Source: Sphingomonas palmae (GTDB lineage Bacteria; Pseudomonadota; Alphaproteobacteria; Sphingomonadales; Sphingomonadaceae). From it: DNA of 64,000 nucleotides. The notes beneath the pieces are model-generated. The model saw nothing but the letters and a program-made list of their open reading frames with translations, did not search any database and was not told the DNA's origin. The stretch's first letter is position 1. Each line of letters starts with the position of its first letter. A program made the position numbers and the translations under genes. Shown one piece after another: positions 9,125-17,445 of the stretch. The stretch lies in the NCBI RefSeq assembly GCF_900109565.1, contig NZ_FNZZ01000006.1, positions 62,001 to 126,000 of the forward strand. Direction: 5' to 3'.

Positions 9125-9148
9125 AACGGGTAGCGCGGGCGGAGGTTC
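9125..9148 (-). promoter_or_regulatory. Possible EcfG (general stress) sigma-factor promoter before the Tat-SDR gene
   Basis: Reading leftwards, TGAAC is followed by 16 bases and CGTT, one mismatch from the alphaproteobacterial EcfG consensus GGAAC-N16/17-CGTT. It ends 26 bases before the ATG at 9098, a plausible promoter distance. A single match with one mismatch can occur by chance, so the call is weak. Confidence 0.28.
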
Positions 9149-9160
9149 AACGGCGCCGCA

Positions 9161-11197
9161 TTACGGTCCGTTGACCGCGAGTTCGTCGAGCCACACCTTG
9201 GCGGTCCCGTCGGACGGCGCGCGCCAGTCGCCGCGCGGCGACAGCGCGCCGCCTGCGGATACCTTGGGCCCGTTGGGGATCGCCGACCGCTTGAACTGAC
9301 TGATCTGAAAGAAGCGGAACAGAAACCGTTCGAGCCAATGCTTGATCGTGGCGAGATCGTAAGCGGTCTTCGCCTCCTCAGGGTATCCGATTGGCCAGCG
9401 TCCGGCGCTCACATCCTGCCACGCGTGCCATGCGAGGAACGCAATCTTGGACGGAGCGAGCCCGTGGCGGATCACGTAATGCGCGAAGAAATCGTTGAGC
9501 GCGTAGGGTCCGATCTTCGATTCGGTGCTCTGCAACTGCTCGCCCGGCACCAGCTCGGGCGAAATCTCCGTGCCTAGGATCGCCTCCAGCACGCGGTCGG
9601 TCTCCGCATCATATTGGTCGGTGCCGATCGCCCAGCGGATCAGGAACTGGATCAGCGTTTTCGGCACGCCCGCGTTGACCGCGTAATGGCTCATCTGGTC
9701 GCCGACGCCGTAGGTACACCAACCGAGCGCGAGTTCGGACAGGTCGCCGGTACCGACCACCAGCCCGCCGCGCTGGTTGGCGATGCGGAACAGGTAATCG
9801 GTGCGCAGGCCCGCCTGCACGTTCTCGAACGTCACGTCATAGACCGGCTCGCCGCGGCCGAACGGATGCCCCATGTCGGCGAGCATCCGCGTCGCGGCCG
9901 GGCGGATATCGATCTCCTCCGCCTCGCACCCGAGCGCGCGCATCAGCGCCCAGGCGTTGTCCTTGGTGCCTTCGCTGGTGGCGAAGCCCGGCATCGTGAT
10001 GCCGAGGATGTCGGAGCGCGGACGACCGAGCCGGTCGAGCGCCTTCGCCGCGACGATCAGCGCGTGGGTCGAATCGAGCCCGCCCGAGACGCCGATCACC
10101 AGCCGTTCGGCGCCGACTGCCTGCAATCGCTTAGCGATGCCCTCGACCTGGATGTTGAACGCTTCGAAACAATCCTCATCGAGCTTGTCCGGGGTATTGG
10201 GCACGAAGGGAAAGCGGCGGATCGCGCGGCGCAGGCCGACATCGGCGAAATCGGGCCGGTGCGCGAAGGAGACACGGCGTGTGCCGAGTTCGGGCGAGCC
10301 GAGTGCGCGCGCGGCGTCGTTGAACGTACCGTTGCGCAATCGCTCCTGGATCAGCCGTTCGCAATCCACGTCGGCGACGAGCAGTTCGGGCGCGCGGGCA
10401 AAGCGGCTGGACGACGCGAGCAGCTCGCCCAGTTCGTGGACGCTGCCCTGTCCGTCCCAGGCGAGATCGGTGGTGCTCTCGCCCGGACCCGCGGCGGAAT
10501 AGACGTAGGCGCAGATCGCACGCGCCGACTGCGACGCCGACAGCATCATCCGCTCGCGCGATTTGCCGATGACGACGTTGGAGGCGGACAGGTTGCAGCA
10601 CACCAACGCGCCCGCCAGCGCGCCGCTCGTCGAGGGCGGCGTGGGAGCCCAGTAATCCTCGCAGATTTCGGCATGGAAGACGAAGTGCGGCAAATCGTCG
10701 GCGGCGAAGATCAGGTCGGTGCCGAACGGCACGCGCTCGTCGCCGATGTGGATGTCGAGCCCGGTCAGCCCCATCCCGCTCGCGAACCAGCGCTTCTCGT
10801 AATATTCGCGGTAATTGGCCAGGAACGTCTTGGGCACGACGCCCAACACGCGTCCGCGCGCGATCGCGACCGCGCAATTGTACAGCCGCCCGTTTCGCAC
10901 CAGCGCGGCACCGACCAGCAGAACGGGGCGCAACTCGGCGCTAGCCGCGCGTACCGCCTCAAGCGCCGCGAGCGTTGCCGACTGCATCGCCGATTGCAGG
11001 TGCAAATCGTCGATCGCGTAGGAGGTGAGGTTCAGTTCGGGGAAGACGACGAGGTCGACCGCCTGCTCGTGCGCCTGCCGGGCAAGCGCGATCGCCGCCT
11101 GTGCGTTGGCGACGGCATCGCCGACGCTCGCGGGCGGGGTCGCGGCGGCGACGCGCAGCATGCGGTGATGGTGGATCGACCGGAAACGTTCGCTCAT
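9161..11197 (-). CDS. nadE: Glutamine-dependent NAD(+) synthase
   Basis: A 678-residue two-domain NAD synthase that amidates nicotinic acid adenine dinucleotide, the last step of NAD synthesis. The N-terminal nitrilase-type glutaminase carries its triad Glu54 (FPELNLT), Lys123 (PKTFLANY) and Cys179 (HAEICEDYW). The C-terminal ATP-pyrophosphatase domain has the P-loop SGGLDS at 371-376 and GTGDLSELALGW further on. The length matches the long eukaryote/actinobacterial-type enzyme rather than the short ammonia-dependent form. The gene is transcribed alone, divergent from the hybrid kinase. Confidence 0.95.
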   Translation of the reverse strand: MSERFRSIHHHRMLRVAAATPPASVGDAVANAQAAIALARQAHEQAVDLVVFPELNLTSYAIDDLHLQSAMQSATLAALEAVRAASAELRPVLLVGAALVRNGRLYNCAVAIARGRVLGVVPKTFLANYREYYEKRWFASGMGLTGLDIHIGDERVPFGTDLIFAADDLPHFVFHAEICEDYWAPTPPSTSGALAGALVCCNLSASNVVIGKSRERMMLSASQSARAICAYVYSAAGPGESTTDLAWDGQGSVHELGELLASSSRFARAPELLVADVDCERLIQERLRNGTFNDAARALGSPELGTRRVSFAHRPDFADVGLRRAIRRFPFVPNTPDKLDEDCFEAFNIQVEGIAKRLQAVGAERLVIGVSGGLDSTHALIVAAKALDRLGRPRSDILGITMPGFATSEGTKDNAWALMRALGCEAEEIDIRPAATRMLADMGHPFGRGEPVYDVTFENVQAGLRTDYLFRIANQRGGLVVGTGDLSELALGWCTYGVGDQMSHYAVNAGVPKTLIQFLIRWAIGTDQYDAETDRVLEAILGTEISPELVPGEQLQSTESKIGPYALNDFFAHYVIRHGLAPSKIAFLAWHAWQDVSAGRWPIGYPEEAKTAYDLATIKHWLERFLFRFFQISQFKRSAIPNGPKVSAGGALSPRGDWRAPSDGTAKVWLDELAVNGP

Positions 11198-11275
11198 AGC
11201 ACAAGGCGTTAGGCGCTCGCCGAGGCAAATGGCAACTTGCGCGCGTCGTGCCCCCCGTTAAATCCTGGCATTACG

Positions 11276-14122
11276 ATGAACGAGCTTCGCCCCCCGATTG
11301 CCCTGTTCGCCGGCTCCGAGATGGGTGAGCGCATCCGCACCCACGATTGGACCCGCTCGCCGGTTGGGCCGATCGAAGGCTGGCCGGTCGAGCTGGTCAA
11401 TGCGGTCGCGCTGCTGCTGCCCGCCGCGGCCGAGATCGTGCTGTTCTGGGGCGAGGAGTACGTCGCTTTCTACAACGATGCCTACGCGCCGACGATCGGC
11501 GACAAGCATCCCGCCGCGCTGGGACGTCCCGCACGTGAGGCATGGCGCGAGTTGTGGGATGATCTCGAGCCGTTGCTCGACCATGTGCGCACGACCGGGC
11601 AGACCTATTCCGCCAAGGACCGGCCGTTCTACATCGAACGGCACGGCTTCGGCGAGGAGGTGTTCTTCGACATCTCCTATTCCGCCATCCCGCTGGCGAA
11701 CGGCGGTGTGGGGGGCGTGCTGTGCATCGTGTCGGAGACGACCGAGCGCGTGCGCGCCGCGCGAGCGGTGGCGGAGGATCACGCGCGACTGGCGGAGATG
11801 TTCGACGCCGCGCCGAGCTTCATGGCGGTGCTGCGGGAACCGGGCCACCGCTTCGAACTCGCCAATGCATCGTATCGGCGGCTGGTCGGCGGCCGCGAGG
11901 TTGTCGGGCGCACGCTGGCGGAGGCGGTGCCCGAGGCGGTCGAGCAGGGCTTCGCCGAATTGCTCGACACCGTGGTCGCGACGGGAACGCCCTTTTTCGG
12001 GCAGAACCGCACGCTGCGGATCGAAACAGCGCACGGGCAGTCCGAGCAGGAGCGGCTGCTCGACTTCGTCTACCAACCGATCAAGGATGCCGCAGGCGCT
12101 GTTACGGGAGTCTTCATCGAAGGGGTCGACGTAACCGAGCGGCACCGTGCCGAGGAAGCTTTGCTCGCCAGCAGCGAGTCGCTCGAACTCGCGACCGAGG
12201 CGGCGGAGATCGGGACCTGGGACGTCGACGTGGCGACCGGCCTGCTCAATTGCTCGTCGCGCACCAAGACGATCTTCGGTCTGCCGCTCGACCGCCCGGT
12301 GACGATCGACGACTTCTTCGCGCGCGTTCACGCCGACGATCGCGACATGGTGCGCGCCGCGCTCGAGGCGACGACCGATCCCGATCGGCGCGCGGGTTAC
12401 GATGTCGAGTACCGGATCGTTCGCGCCGACAGCGGAGAGGTGCGTTGGTTGACCGCCAAGGGGCGCGGCTTCTTCGACACGAGCGGGCGCTGCACCCGCG
12501 CGCTCGGCAGCCTGATCGACGTCACCCGCCGAAAGGTCGACGGCGAGCAATTGAAGGAAAGCGAGCGGCGTTTTCGCGCGCTGTCGGACAGCCTGCCGGC
12601 GCTGGTGTGGATGTCGGACGAGCACGGTCGCCTCGTCTTCGTCAATCGCGGGTTCGAGACGATGCTGGGTATCGCACCCGAACGCATGCTCCGCGAGGGC
12701 TGGGCGGCTGTCTTGACCGAGGCCGACGCACGCGCACTCGATGCCGCGCGCCCGCTCTTTCTCGAGCAGCGCAAGTCGCTCGGCCGTGACTATCCCGTAC
12801 GCACCGCGGGGGGTGAGACGCGCTGGATCCATGTCGAGGTCCGCCCACACCTCGTCGGCGACGCGTTCCTGGGCCATGTCGGCTGCGCGATCGACGTGAC
12901 CGACGCGCATCTGGCCGGCGAGGCGCTGGAGGCGCGGATCGCTGACCGAACCGCCGAATTGCGCGAGCAGATCGGTGAGCGCGAGCGCGTTGAGGAGACG
13001 TTGCACCAGCTACAGCGGCTGGAGGCGGTGGGGCAGTTGACCTCGGGCGTTGCGCATGATTTCAACAATCTGCTGACGGTCGTGCTCGGCAACGTCGACG
13101 TGATTGCGCGTACCGTCCGGAGCGCCGGCCTCGACGAGCGCACGCTGCAGCGGCTCGATCACGTCCGCACCGCCGCGCAGCGCGGCGCGACGCTGACCGC
13201 GCAGCTGCTCGCCTTCTCGCGCCGCCAGCACCTTGAGACGAAGACGGTTGATCTCAACACCACCGTGTCGGGGATGAGCGCGCTGATGCAGAGCACGCTC
13301 GGCCGCGCGATCGCGATTGAGACGACGCCGGCCCACGGATTGTGGCCCGCGCTGGTTGATCCGACGCAGATCGAACTCATCATCCTTAACCTCGCGATCA
13401 ACGCGCGCGACGCGATGCCCGACGGCGGCACGCTGACCGTCGCGACGGCCAACGTGTCGCGCGGGGCGCCCGAGCGGCCGGAGGAACCTCCGGCGGGGGA
13501 CTACGTCGCCGTGTCGGTGACCGACACCGGTACCGGCATGAGCGAGGAGGTGTTGGCGCGCGCGTTCGAGCCGTTCTTTACCACCAAGGAAGTCGGCAAG
13601 GGATCGGGCCTGGGTCTCGCGCAGGTGTTCGGCTTTGCCAAGCAATCGGGCGGCGGCGTACGGATCGACACCGCGGTCGAGCGCGGAACGACGGTCAGCG
13701 TGTTCCTGCCGCGAGGGACCGCGATTACGGCCGCACCGAAGCTGGCGACGACCGGGCTGCTCGACGTGTCGGGTCGTACGATCCTGGTTCTGGACGACGA
13801 GGATGCGGTGCGCGGCGTCACCGCCGACACGCTGCGCGACGCCGGCTGCCGCGTGATCGAGGCAGCGGACGGGCAGGGCGCGCTCGACGCGATGGAAGAG
13901 ATTGGGCGCGTCGACGCAGTGGTCGCCGATTTCGCGATGCCGCGGATGAACGGCGCGCAGTTCCGAACGCTGGCACAGCAACGCTGGCCGGGGCTGCCCG
14001 TTCTGTTCGTTACCGGTTACGCCGATGCGGACGCGATCCGCGACGTGCCGGACGAGCGCGTGATCCGCAAACCGTTCACGCGCGACGACCTGATCGCACG
14101 ACTGTACGCCATCTGCGCTTAG
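11276..14122 (+). CDS. Multi-PAS hybrid histidine kinase with C-terminal receiver
   Basis: A 948-residue soluble kinase. About four PAS/PAC-like sensor modules occupy residues 10-565 (for example MSDEHGRLVFVNRGFETML), a short coiled-coil linker follows, then HisKA with His594 in SGVAHDFNNLL, a HATPase domain (INARDAMPDGG, DTGTGM, GSGLGLAQV) and a receiver domain with Asp885 in VVADFAMPRMNG. No membrane helix is visible. The HDFNNLL phospho-box is typical of kinases used in blue-light, redox or general stress sensing. The frame is open from a TTG at 11237, but the ATG at 11276 starts the family-like N-terminus. The downstream partner is not next to it. Confidence 0.88.
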   Translation: MNELRPPIALFAGSEMGERIRTHDWTRSPVGPIEGWPVELVNAVALLLPAAAEIVLFWGEEYVAFYNDAYAPTIGDKHPAALGRPAREAWRELWDDLEPLLDHVRTTGQTYSAKDRPFYIERHGFGEEVFFDISYSAIPLANGGVGGVLCIVSETTERVRAARAVAEDHARLAEMFDAAPSFMAVLREPGHRFELANASYRRLVGGREVVGRTLAEAVPEAVEQGFAELLDTVVATGTPFFGQNRTLRIETAHGQSEQERLLDFVYQPIKDAAGAVTGVFIEGVDVTERHRAEEALLASSESLELATEAAEIGTWDVDVATGLLNCSSRTKTIFGLPLDRPVTIDDFFARVHADDRDMVRAALEATTDPDRRAGYDVEYRIVRADSGEVRWLTAKGRGFFDTSGRCTRALGSLIDVTRRKVDGEQLKESERRFRALSDSLPALVWMSDEHGRLVFVNRGFETMLGIAPERMLREGWAAVLTEADARALDAARPLFLEQRKSLGRDYPVRTAGGETRWIHVEVRPHLVGDAFLGHVGCAIDVTDAHLAGEALEARIADRTAELREQIGERERVEETLHQLQRLEAVGQLTSGVAHDFNNLLTVVLGNVDVIARTVRSAGLDERTLQRLDHVRTAAQRGATLTAQLLAFSRRQHLETKTVDLNTTVSGMSALMQSTLGRAIAIETTPAHGLWPALVDPTQIELIILNLAINARDAMPDGGTLTVATANVSRGAPERPEEPPAGDYVAVSVTDTGTGMSEEVLARAFEPFFTTKEVGKGSGLGLAQVFGFAKQSGGGVRIDTAVERGTTVSVFLPRGTAITAAPKLATTGLLDVSGRTILVLDDEDAVRGVTADTLRDAGCRVIEAADGQGALDAMEEIGRVDAVVADFAMPRMNGAQFRTLAQQRWPGLPVLFVTGYADADAIRDVPDERVIRKPFTRDDLIARLYAICA

Positions 14123-14143
14123 GCAGAGCCGCCCGGCGGCACG

Positions 14144-15760
14144 TCAGGCAGCCGCTGCCAACGCTCTTCCCCGGATCATGTCGGCGGCCTTTTCCGCGAT
14201 CATGATCGTTGGTGCATTGGTGTTCGATCCGACGAGCGTCGGCATGACCGAGGCGTCGACGACGCGCAGCCGATCGATCCCGAGCACGCGCAAGGTGCCG
14301 TCGACTACCGCGCCCGCGTCACCGTCCGCCCCCATCCTGCACGTGCCGACCGGGTGGTAGATTGTCTCTGCGGTGGCGCGGACCCAGGCGTCGATTTCCT
14401 CGTCGCTGCGCACCTGCGGACCTGGATAGATTTCGTCGACGCGGTAAGGGTCGAGCGCGTGCTGGCTCGCCACGTCGCGCCCGATCTTGACGCATTCGCG
14501 CAGCACGCGGCGATCTTCGGGTGAGGCGAGATAGTTGGCGAAGATCAGCGGGTCGGCGGTCGGATCGGCCGAGCCGAGCGCGATGCGTCCGCGGCTCTCG
14601 GGGCGCAATTGGCACAGGTGGAGCGAGAAGCCGTCCTCCTTCACCTGCGTGCGTCCGTGGTCGCGCATGATCGCCAGCACGCCGTGGATCTGCACATCGG
14701 GCCGCTCAAGCCCCTCGCGTGAGCGCAGGAACGCGCCCGATTCGAGGAACTGCTGCCGCCCCAATCCCTGTCCGCGCAGCGCGTAGTTCACGCCGGTCTT
14801 GAGCATCGATAGCCCGCGGGTCGCCGAATAGCCGGTGACGATTCCGCGCGTCGTCCAGTTCATGATGACGTCCAGGTGATCCTGCATGTTCTGACCGACG
14901 CCCGGCAGGTCGTGGACCGGCGTCACACCCACGTCGCGCAGGTCCGCGGCGTTGCCAATGCCGGACAGTTGCAGGATGTGCGGCGACTGCACGGCACCCG
15001 CGGCGAGCAGCAATTCGCCCACTACCTCGACCAGCGCGCGTTCACGCCCGCGCAGGTATTCGACCGCCACCGCACGCCCGCGCTCGACCACGATCCGCGA
15101 CGTGCGCGCGTCGGTGATGACGGTCAGGTTGGGACGCGACAAGGCGGGGCGCAGATAGGCCGCGGCAGCGGACCAGCGCTGCCCGTTGCTGATCGTCAGG
15201 TCGTAGCGGCCGAAGCCTTCCTGCTCGGCGCCGTTGAAGTCGTCGGTGACGGGGTAACCCGCCTGGCGTCCCGCCTCGACCAGCGCGTCGTGGAACGGGC
15301 TGTCGCTCTCGCCCGCCGACACGTGCAAAGGGCCTGCGTCGCCGTGCAGGCCGCCGCTCTCGCCACCATGATGCCCCTCCAGCCGACGGAAATAGGGCAG
15401 CACGTCGTCCCAGCTCCAGCCGGACATCCCCATTTGTCGCCAGTCGTCATAGTCGCGCGGGTGTCCGCGGGTGTATATCATGCCGTTGATCGACGACGAT
15501 CCGCCGAGCCCGCGTCCGCGCGGCCACCACAAACGGCGGTTGTTCAGGTGCGGCTCCGGCTCGGTCCAGAAGCCCCAATTGTGCTTGCCCTTGGCCTTGA
15601 TCAGGTTGCCGACGCCGGCGGGCATCCGCACCAGCATCTCCTTGTTGGTGCCGCCGGCCTCGATCAGACAGACGCTCGCCGCCGGGTCCTCGCTCAAGCG
15701 CGCGGCGAGCGTGCAGCCGGCCGAGCCGCCGCCGACGATGACGTAATCGTATCCGGGCAT
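14144..15760 (-). CDS. GMC-family FAD-dependent oxidoreductase (choline/alcohol dehydrogenase type)
   Basis: A 538-residue GMC flavoenzyme. The FAD-binding motif DYVIVGGGSAGCTLAARLSE is at the N-terminus, GMC signature 1 lies around RGRGLGGSSSINGMIYTRG, and the C-terminal catalytic His/Asn region is YHPVGTCRMG followed by GSNTNAPTIMIAEKAAD. Such enzymes oxidise primary alcohols to aldehydes. The ATG at 15760 has GAGGAG eight bases upstream; a GTG one codon earlier is possible. It lies 43 bases after the quinone-oxidoreductase gene, in what looks like a three-gene TetR-controlled operon. Confidence 0.92.
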   Translation of the reverse strand: MPGYDYVIVGGGSAGCTLAARLSEDPAASVCLIEAGGTNKEMLVRMPAGVGNLIKAKGKHNWGFWTEPEPHLNNRRLWWPRGRGLGGSSSINGMIYTRGHPRDYDDWRQMGMSGWSWDDVLPYFRRLEGHHGGESGGLHGDAGPLHVSAGESDSPFHDALVEAGRQAGYPVTDDFNGAEQEGFGRYDLTISNGQRWSAAAAYLRPALSRPNLTVITDARTSRIVVERGRAVAVEYLRGRERALVEVVGELLLAAGAVQSPHILQLSGIGNAADLRDVGVTPVHDLPGVGQNMQDHLDVIMNWTTRGIVTGYSATRGLSMLKTGVNYALRGQGLGRQQFLESGAFLRSREGLERPDVQIHGVLAIMRDHGRTQVKEDGFSLHLCQLRPESRGRIALGSADPTADPLIFANYLASPEDRRVLRECVKIGRDVASQHALDPYRVDEIYPGPQVRSDEEIDAWVRATAETIYHPVGTCRMGADGDAGAVVDGTLRVLGIDRLRVVDASVMPTLVGSNTNAPTIMIAEKAADMIRGRALAAAA

Positions 15761-15803
15761 CACTTCTTCTCCTCATCCGGCGAGATCGCGTGTGCATCCA
15801 ACC

Positions 15804-16763
15804 TCAGGGTACCAGCACCATCTTTCCCACGACGCGGCTGTCGCGCATCGCTTCGAACGCTTCGCGCCAGTCGGCTAGCGGCAGCGCGCGCTCGATCCGG
15901 GGCGTGATCCGTCCCGCCTCCGCCAGCTGCCAGATCGCATCCAGGTTCTCGCGTCCGCGCGCCGGAAAACGCCGGCCGTACTCGCCCGCGCGAACGCCGA
16001 TGACCGAAAATCCCTTGATCAGCGGCATGTTGGTGGAAACGTCCGCGATCCGCCCGGAGGTGAAGCCGACCACCAACAGCCGTCCGCCAAACGCAATACA
16101 GCGCACGGATTCGTCGAACACGTCGCCGCCGACCGGATCGACGATCACGTCCGCGCCGCCGCCGGCGATCTCCTTCACCCGCTCGCGAAAGTCCGGCACC
16201 GGCAGCGTGATCGTTCCCGGCTGCTCGCGCGCCAATACACCAAGCTTTGCTGGGTCGCGCCCGGTGGCGATCACGCGGGCACCCAGCGCGCGGGCGAGGT
16301 CGACCGTGGCCCAGCCGACGCCGCCGGTCGCACCGTGTACCAGCACCCACTCGCCGGCCTCGACTCGCGCTAGCCGGACCAGCGCGACATAGGCGGTCAG
16401 GTAAGCCGCACCGACGCAGGCGGCCTGCTCAAACGACAGGTGCGCGGGCTTGCGCCTGACCGCGCCCGCGTCGACGGCGACCAGCTCGGCGAATGCGCCC
16501 AGCCGCGTGCCCGCGACCACCACCTCGCCTGGCGTGAAGCCGTCGCCGGCGACGACCTCACCCGCCACCTCCATGCCCGGCACGAACGGCAGTTCAGGCT
16601 TGAGCTGATAGTCGCCGCGCGTCATCAGCAGGTCGGGGTAGTTGAGCGCGGCGGCGCGGACGCGGATCAGGACTTGTCCGGTGCGCGGCTCGGGCGCGGG
16701 CACCTCCTCGAGCGACACGCCCGATAGGTCAGGCGTCAGCGTGGAGACGCGCAGCGCCTTCAC
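15804..16763 (-). CDS. NADPH:quinone oxidoreductase-type MDR enzyme
   Basis: A 319-residue medium-chain dehydrogenase/reductase without the structural-zinc Cys cluster. Recognisable blocks are AALNYPDLLMTRGDYQ, PFVPGMEVAGEV, and the nucleotide motif HGATGGVGWATVDLA, followed by GGDVFDESVRC. This set is typical of the QOR/zeta-crystallin or acryloyl-CoA-reductase-like branch. The GTG start at 16763 overlaps the TetR stop by 4 bases (GTGA), so the long upstream part of the open frame is a shadow of the TetR gene. Role in the operon is probably reduction of an enone, quinone or enoyl-CoA intermediate. Confidence 0.88.
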   Translation of the reverse strand: MKALRVSTLTPDLSGVSLEEVPAPEPRTGQVLIRVRAAALNYPDLLMTRGDYQLKPELPFVPGMEVAGEVVAGDGFTPGEVVVAGTRLGAFAELVAVDAGAVRRKPAHLSFEQAACVGAAYLTAYVALVRLARVEAGEWVLVHGATGGVGWATVDLARALGARVIATGRDPAKLGVLAREQPGTITLPVPDFRERVKEIAGGGADVIVDPVGGDVFDESVRCIAFGGRLLVVGFTSGRIADVSTNMPLIKGFSVIGVRAGEYGRRFPARGRENLDAIWQLAEAGRITPRIERALPLADWREAFEAMRDSRVVGKMVLVP

Positions 16764-17374
16764 GGCACCGGCGCCCGCGCGATCATGATGTCGAGCAGGT
16801 CGTCGAACAGCGTCGCAATGTTCAAGTGCGGCGCATGTACCTTGCTCAATCCCAGCGTGATCAGGCCGTAGGCGCGGATTTCCGCCTCCGCGCGCGTGAA
16901 CCCGGCCGCGGTCAGGCAGCGCGAGAGGAAGTCGAGCATCAGCGTGTCGTGTCGCTCGACCGCTGCGCGTGCGCGCGGATCGCTTTCCGCCCAGGCACGC
17001 ATCGCGATGGCCAGCCGCGACGATCCGCGGCGACGCACCGTCTGGCCGAGCAGGCGAATGCGCGCGATCGGATCGGGCGTTGCGCGTTCCAGCGCGCCGA
17101 TCAGGTCGCTGACCTGATCCTCCGCGAAATAGTGCGCGAGCTTGCCCTGGTAATCGTCGAAGTCGCGGAAGTGATGGTAGAAGCTGCCGGTCGATACGCG
17201 CAGCTCCTCCGCGAGTGGGCGAAGTTTGAGCGCGCGCAGCCCTCCGCGCCGAAGCAGCGACTGACCCGCCTCCAGCCACGCCGCGGGCGTCAGATCGGGC
17301 GAGCGGGCGGGGGCCGCTTCCTTCACCGCATTGCCTGTCGCCATATCCGCGTCGCTTGACATGCCTGCTACCAT
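16760..17374 (-). CDS. TetR-family transcriptional regulator
   Basis: A 204-residue TetR regulator if the first ATG at 17374 is used. The helix-turn-helix is at about residues 38-62 (LRPLAEELRVSTGSFYHHF). The C-terminal ligand domain is not diagnostic. It is the first gene of an operon with the quinone oxidoreductase (4-base overlap) and the GMC oxidoreductase. No ribosome site precedes the first ATG, and a perfect palindrome covers it, so the message may be leaderless or translation may begin at ATG 17362 or 17344. It probably represses its own operon and perhaps the divergent thiolase gene. Confidence 0.85.
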   Translation of the reverse strand: MVAGMSSDADMATGNAVKEAAPARSPDLTPAAWLEAGQSLLRRGGLRALKLRPLAEELRVSTGSFYHHFRDFDDYQGKLAHYFAEDQVSDLIGALERATPDPIARIRLLGQTVRRRGSSRLAIAMRAWAESDPRARAAVERHDTLMLDFLSRCLTAAGFTRAEAEIRAYGLITLGLSKVHAPHLNIATLFDDLLDIMIARAPVP

Positions 17375-17387
17375 AACGAAGGTTATG
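17372..17387. promoter_or_regulatory. Palindromic operator, probably for the TetR regulator
   Basis: CATAACGAAGGTTATG is a perfect 6-bp inverted repeat with a 4-bp spacer. It lies in the 71-bp divergent region between the TetR and thiolase genes and overlaps the first possible TetR start codon, the usual place for an autoregulatory TetR operator. Confidence 0.6.
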
Positions 17388-17445
17388 CGAGATCGGCGAA
17401 GCGGTAAAGCGCCGCCTGCGCTTGTCTGGCGAGAGAGGAACGACG

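Noticed and set aside
11258..13006. A 582-residue minus-strand frame opposite the hybrid kinase
   Set aside because: Antisense shadow without family motifs; the kinase is intact.
16764..17279. The upstream part of the long frame ending in the quinone oxidoreductase
   Set aside because: This part is the shadow of the TetR gene; the real protein starts at GTG 16763 in a 4-base overlap.
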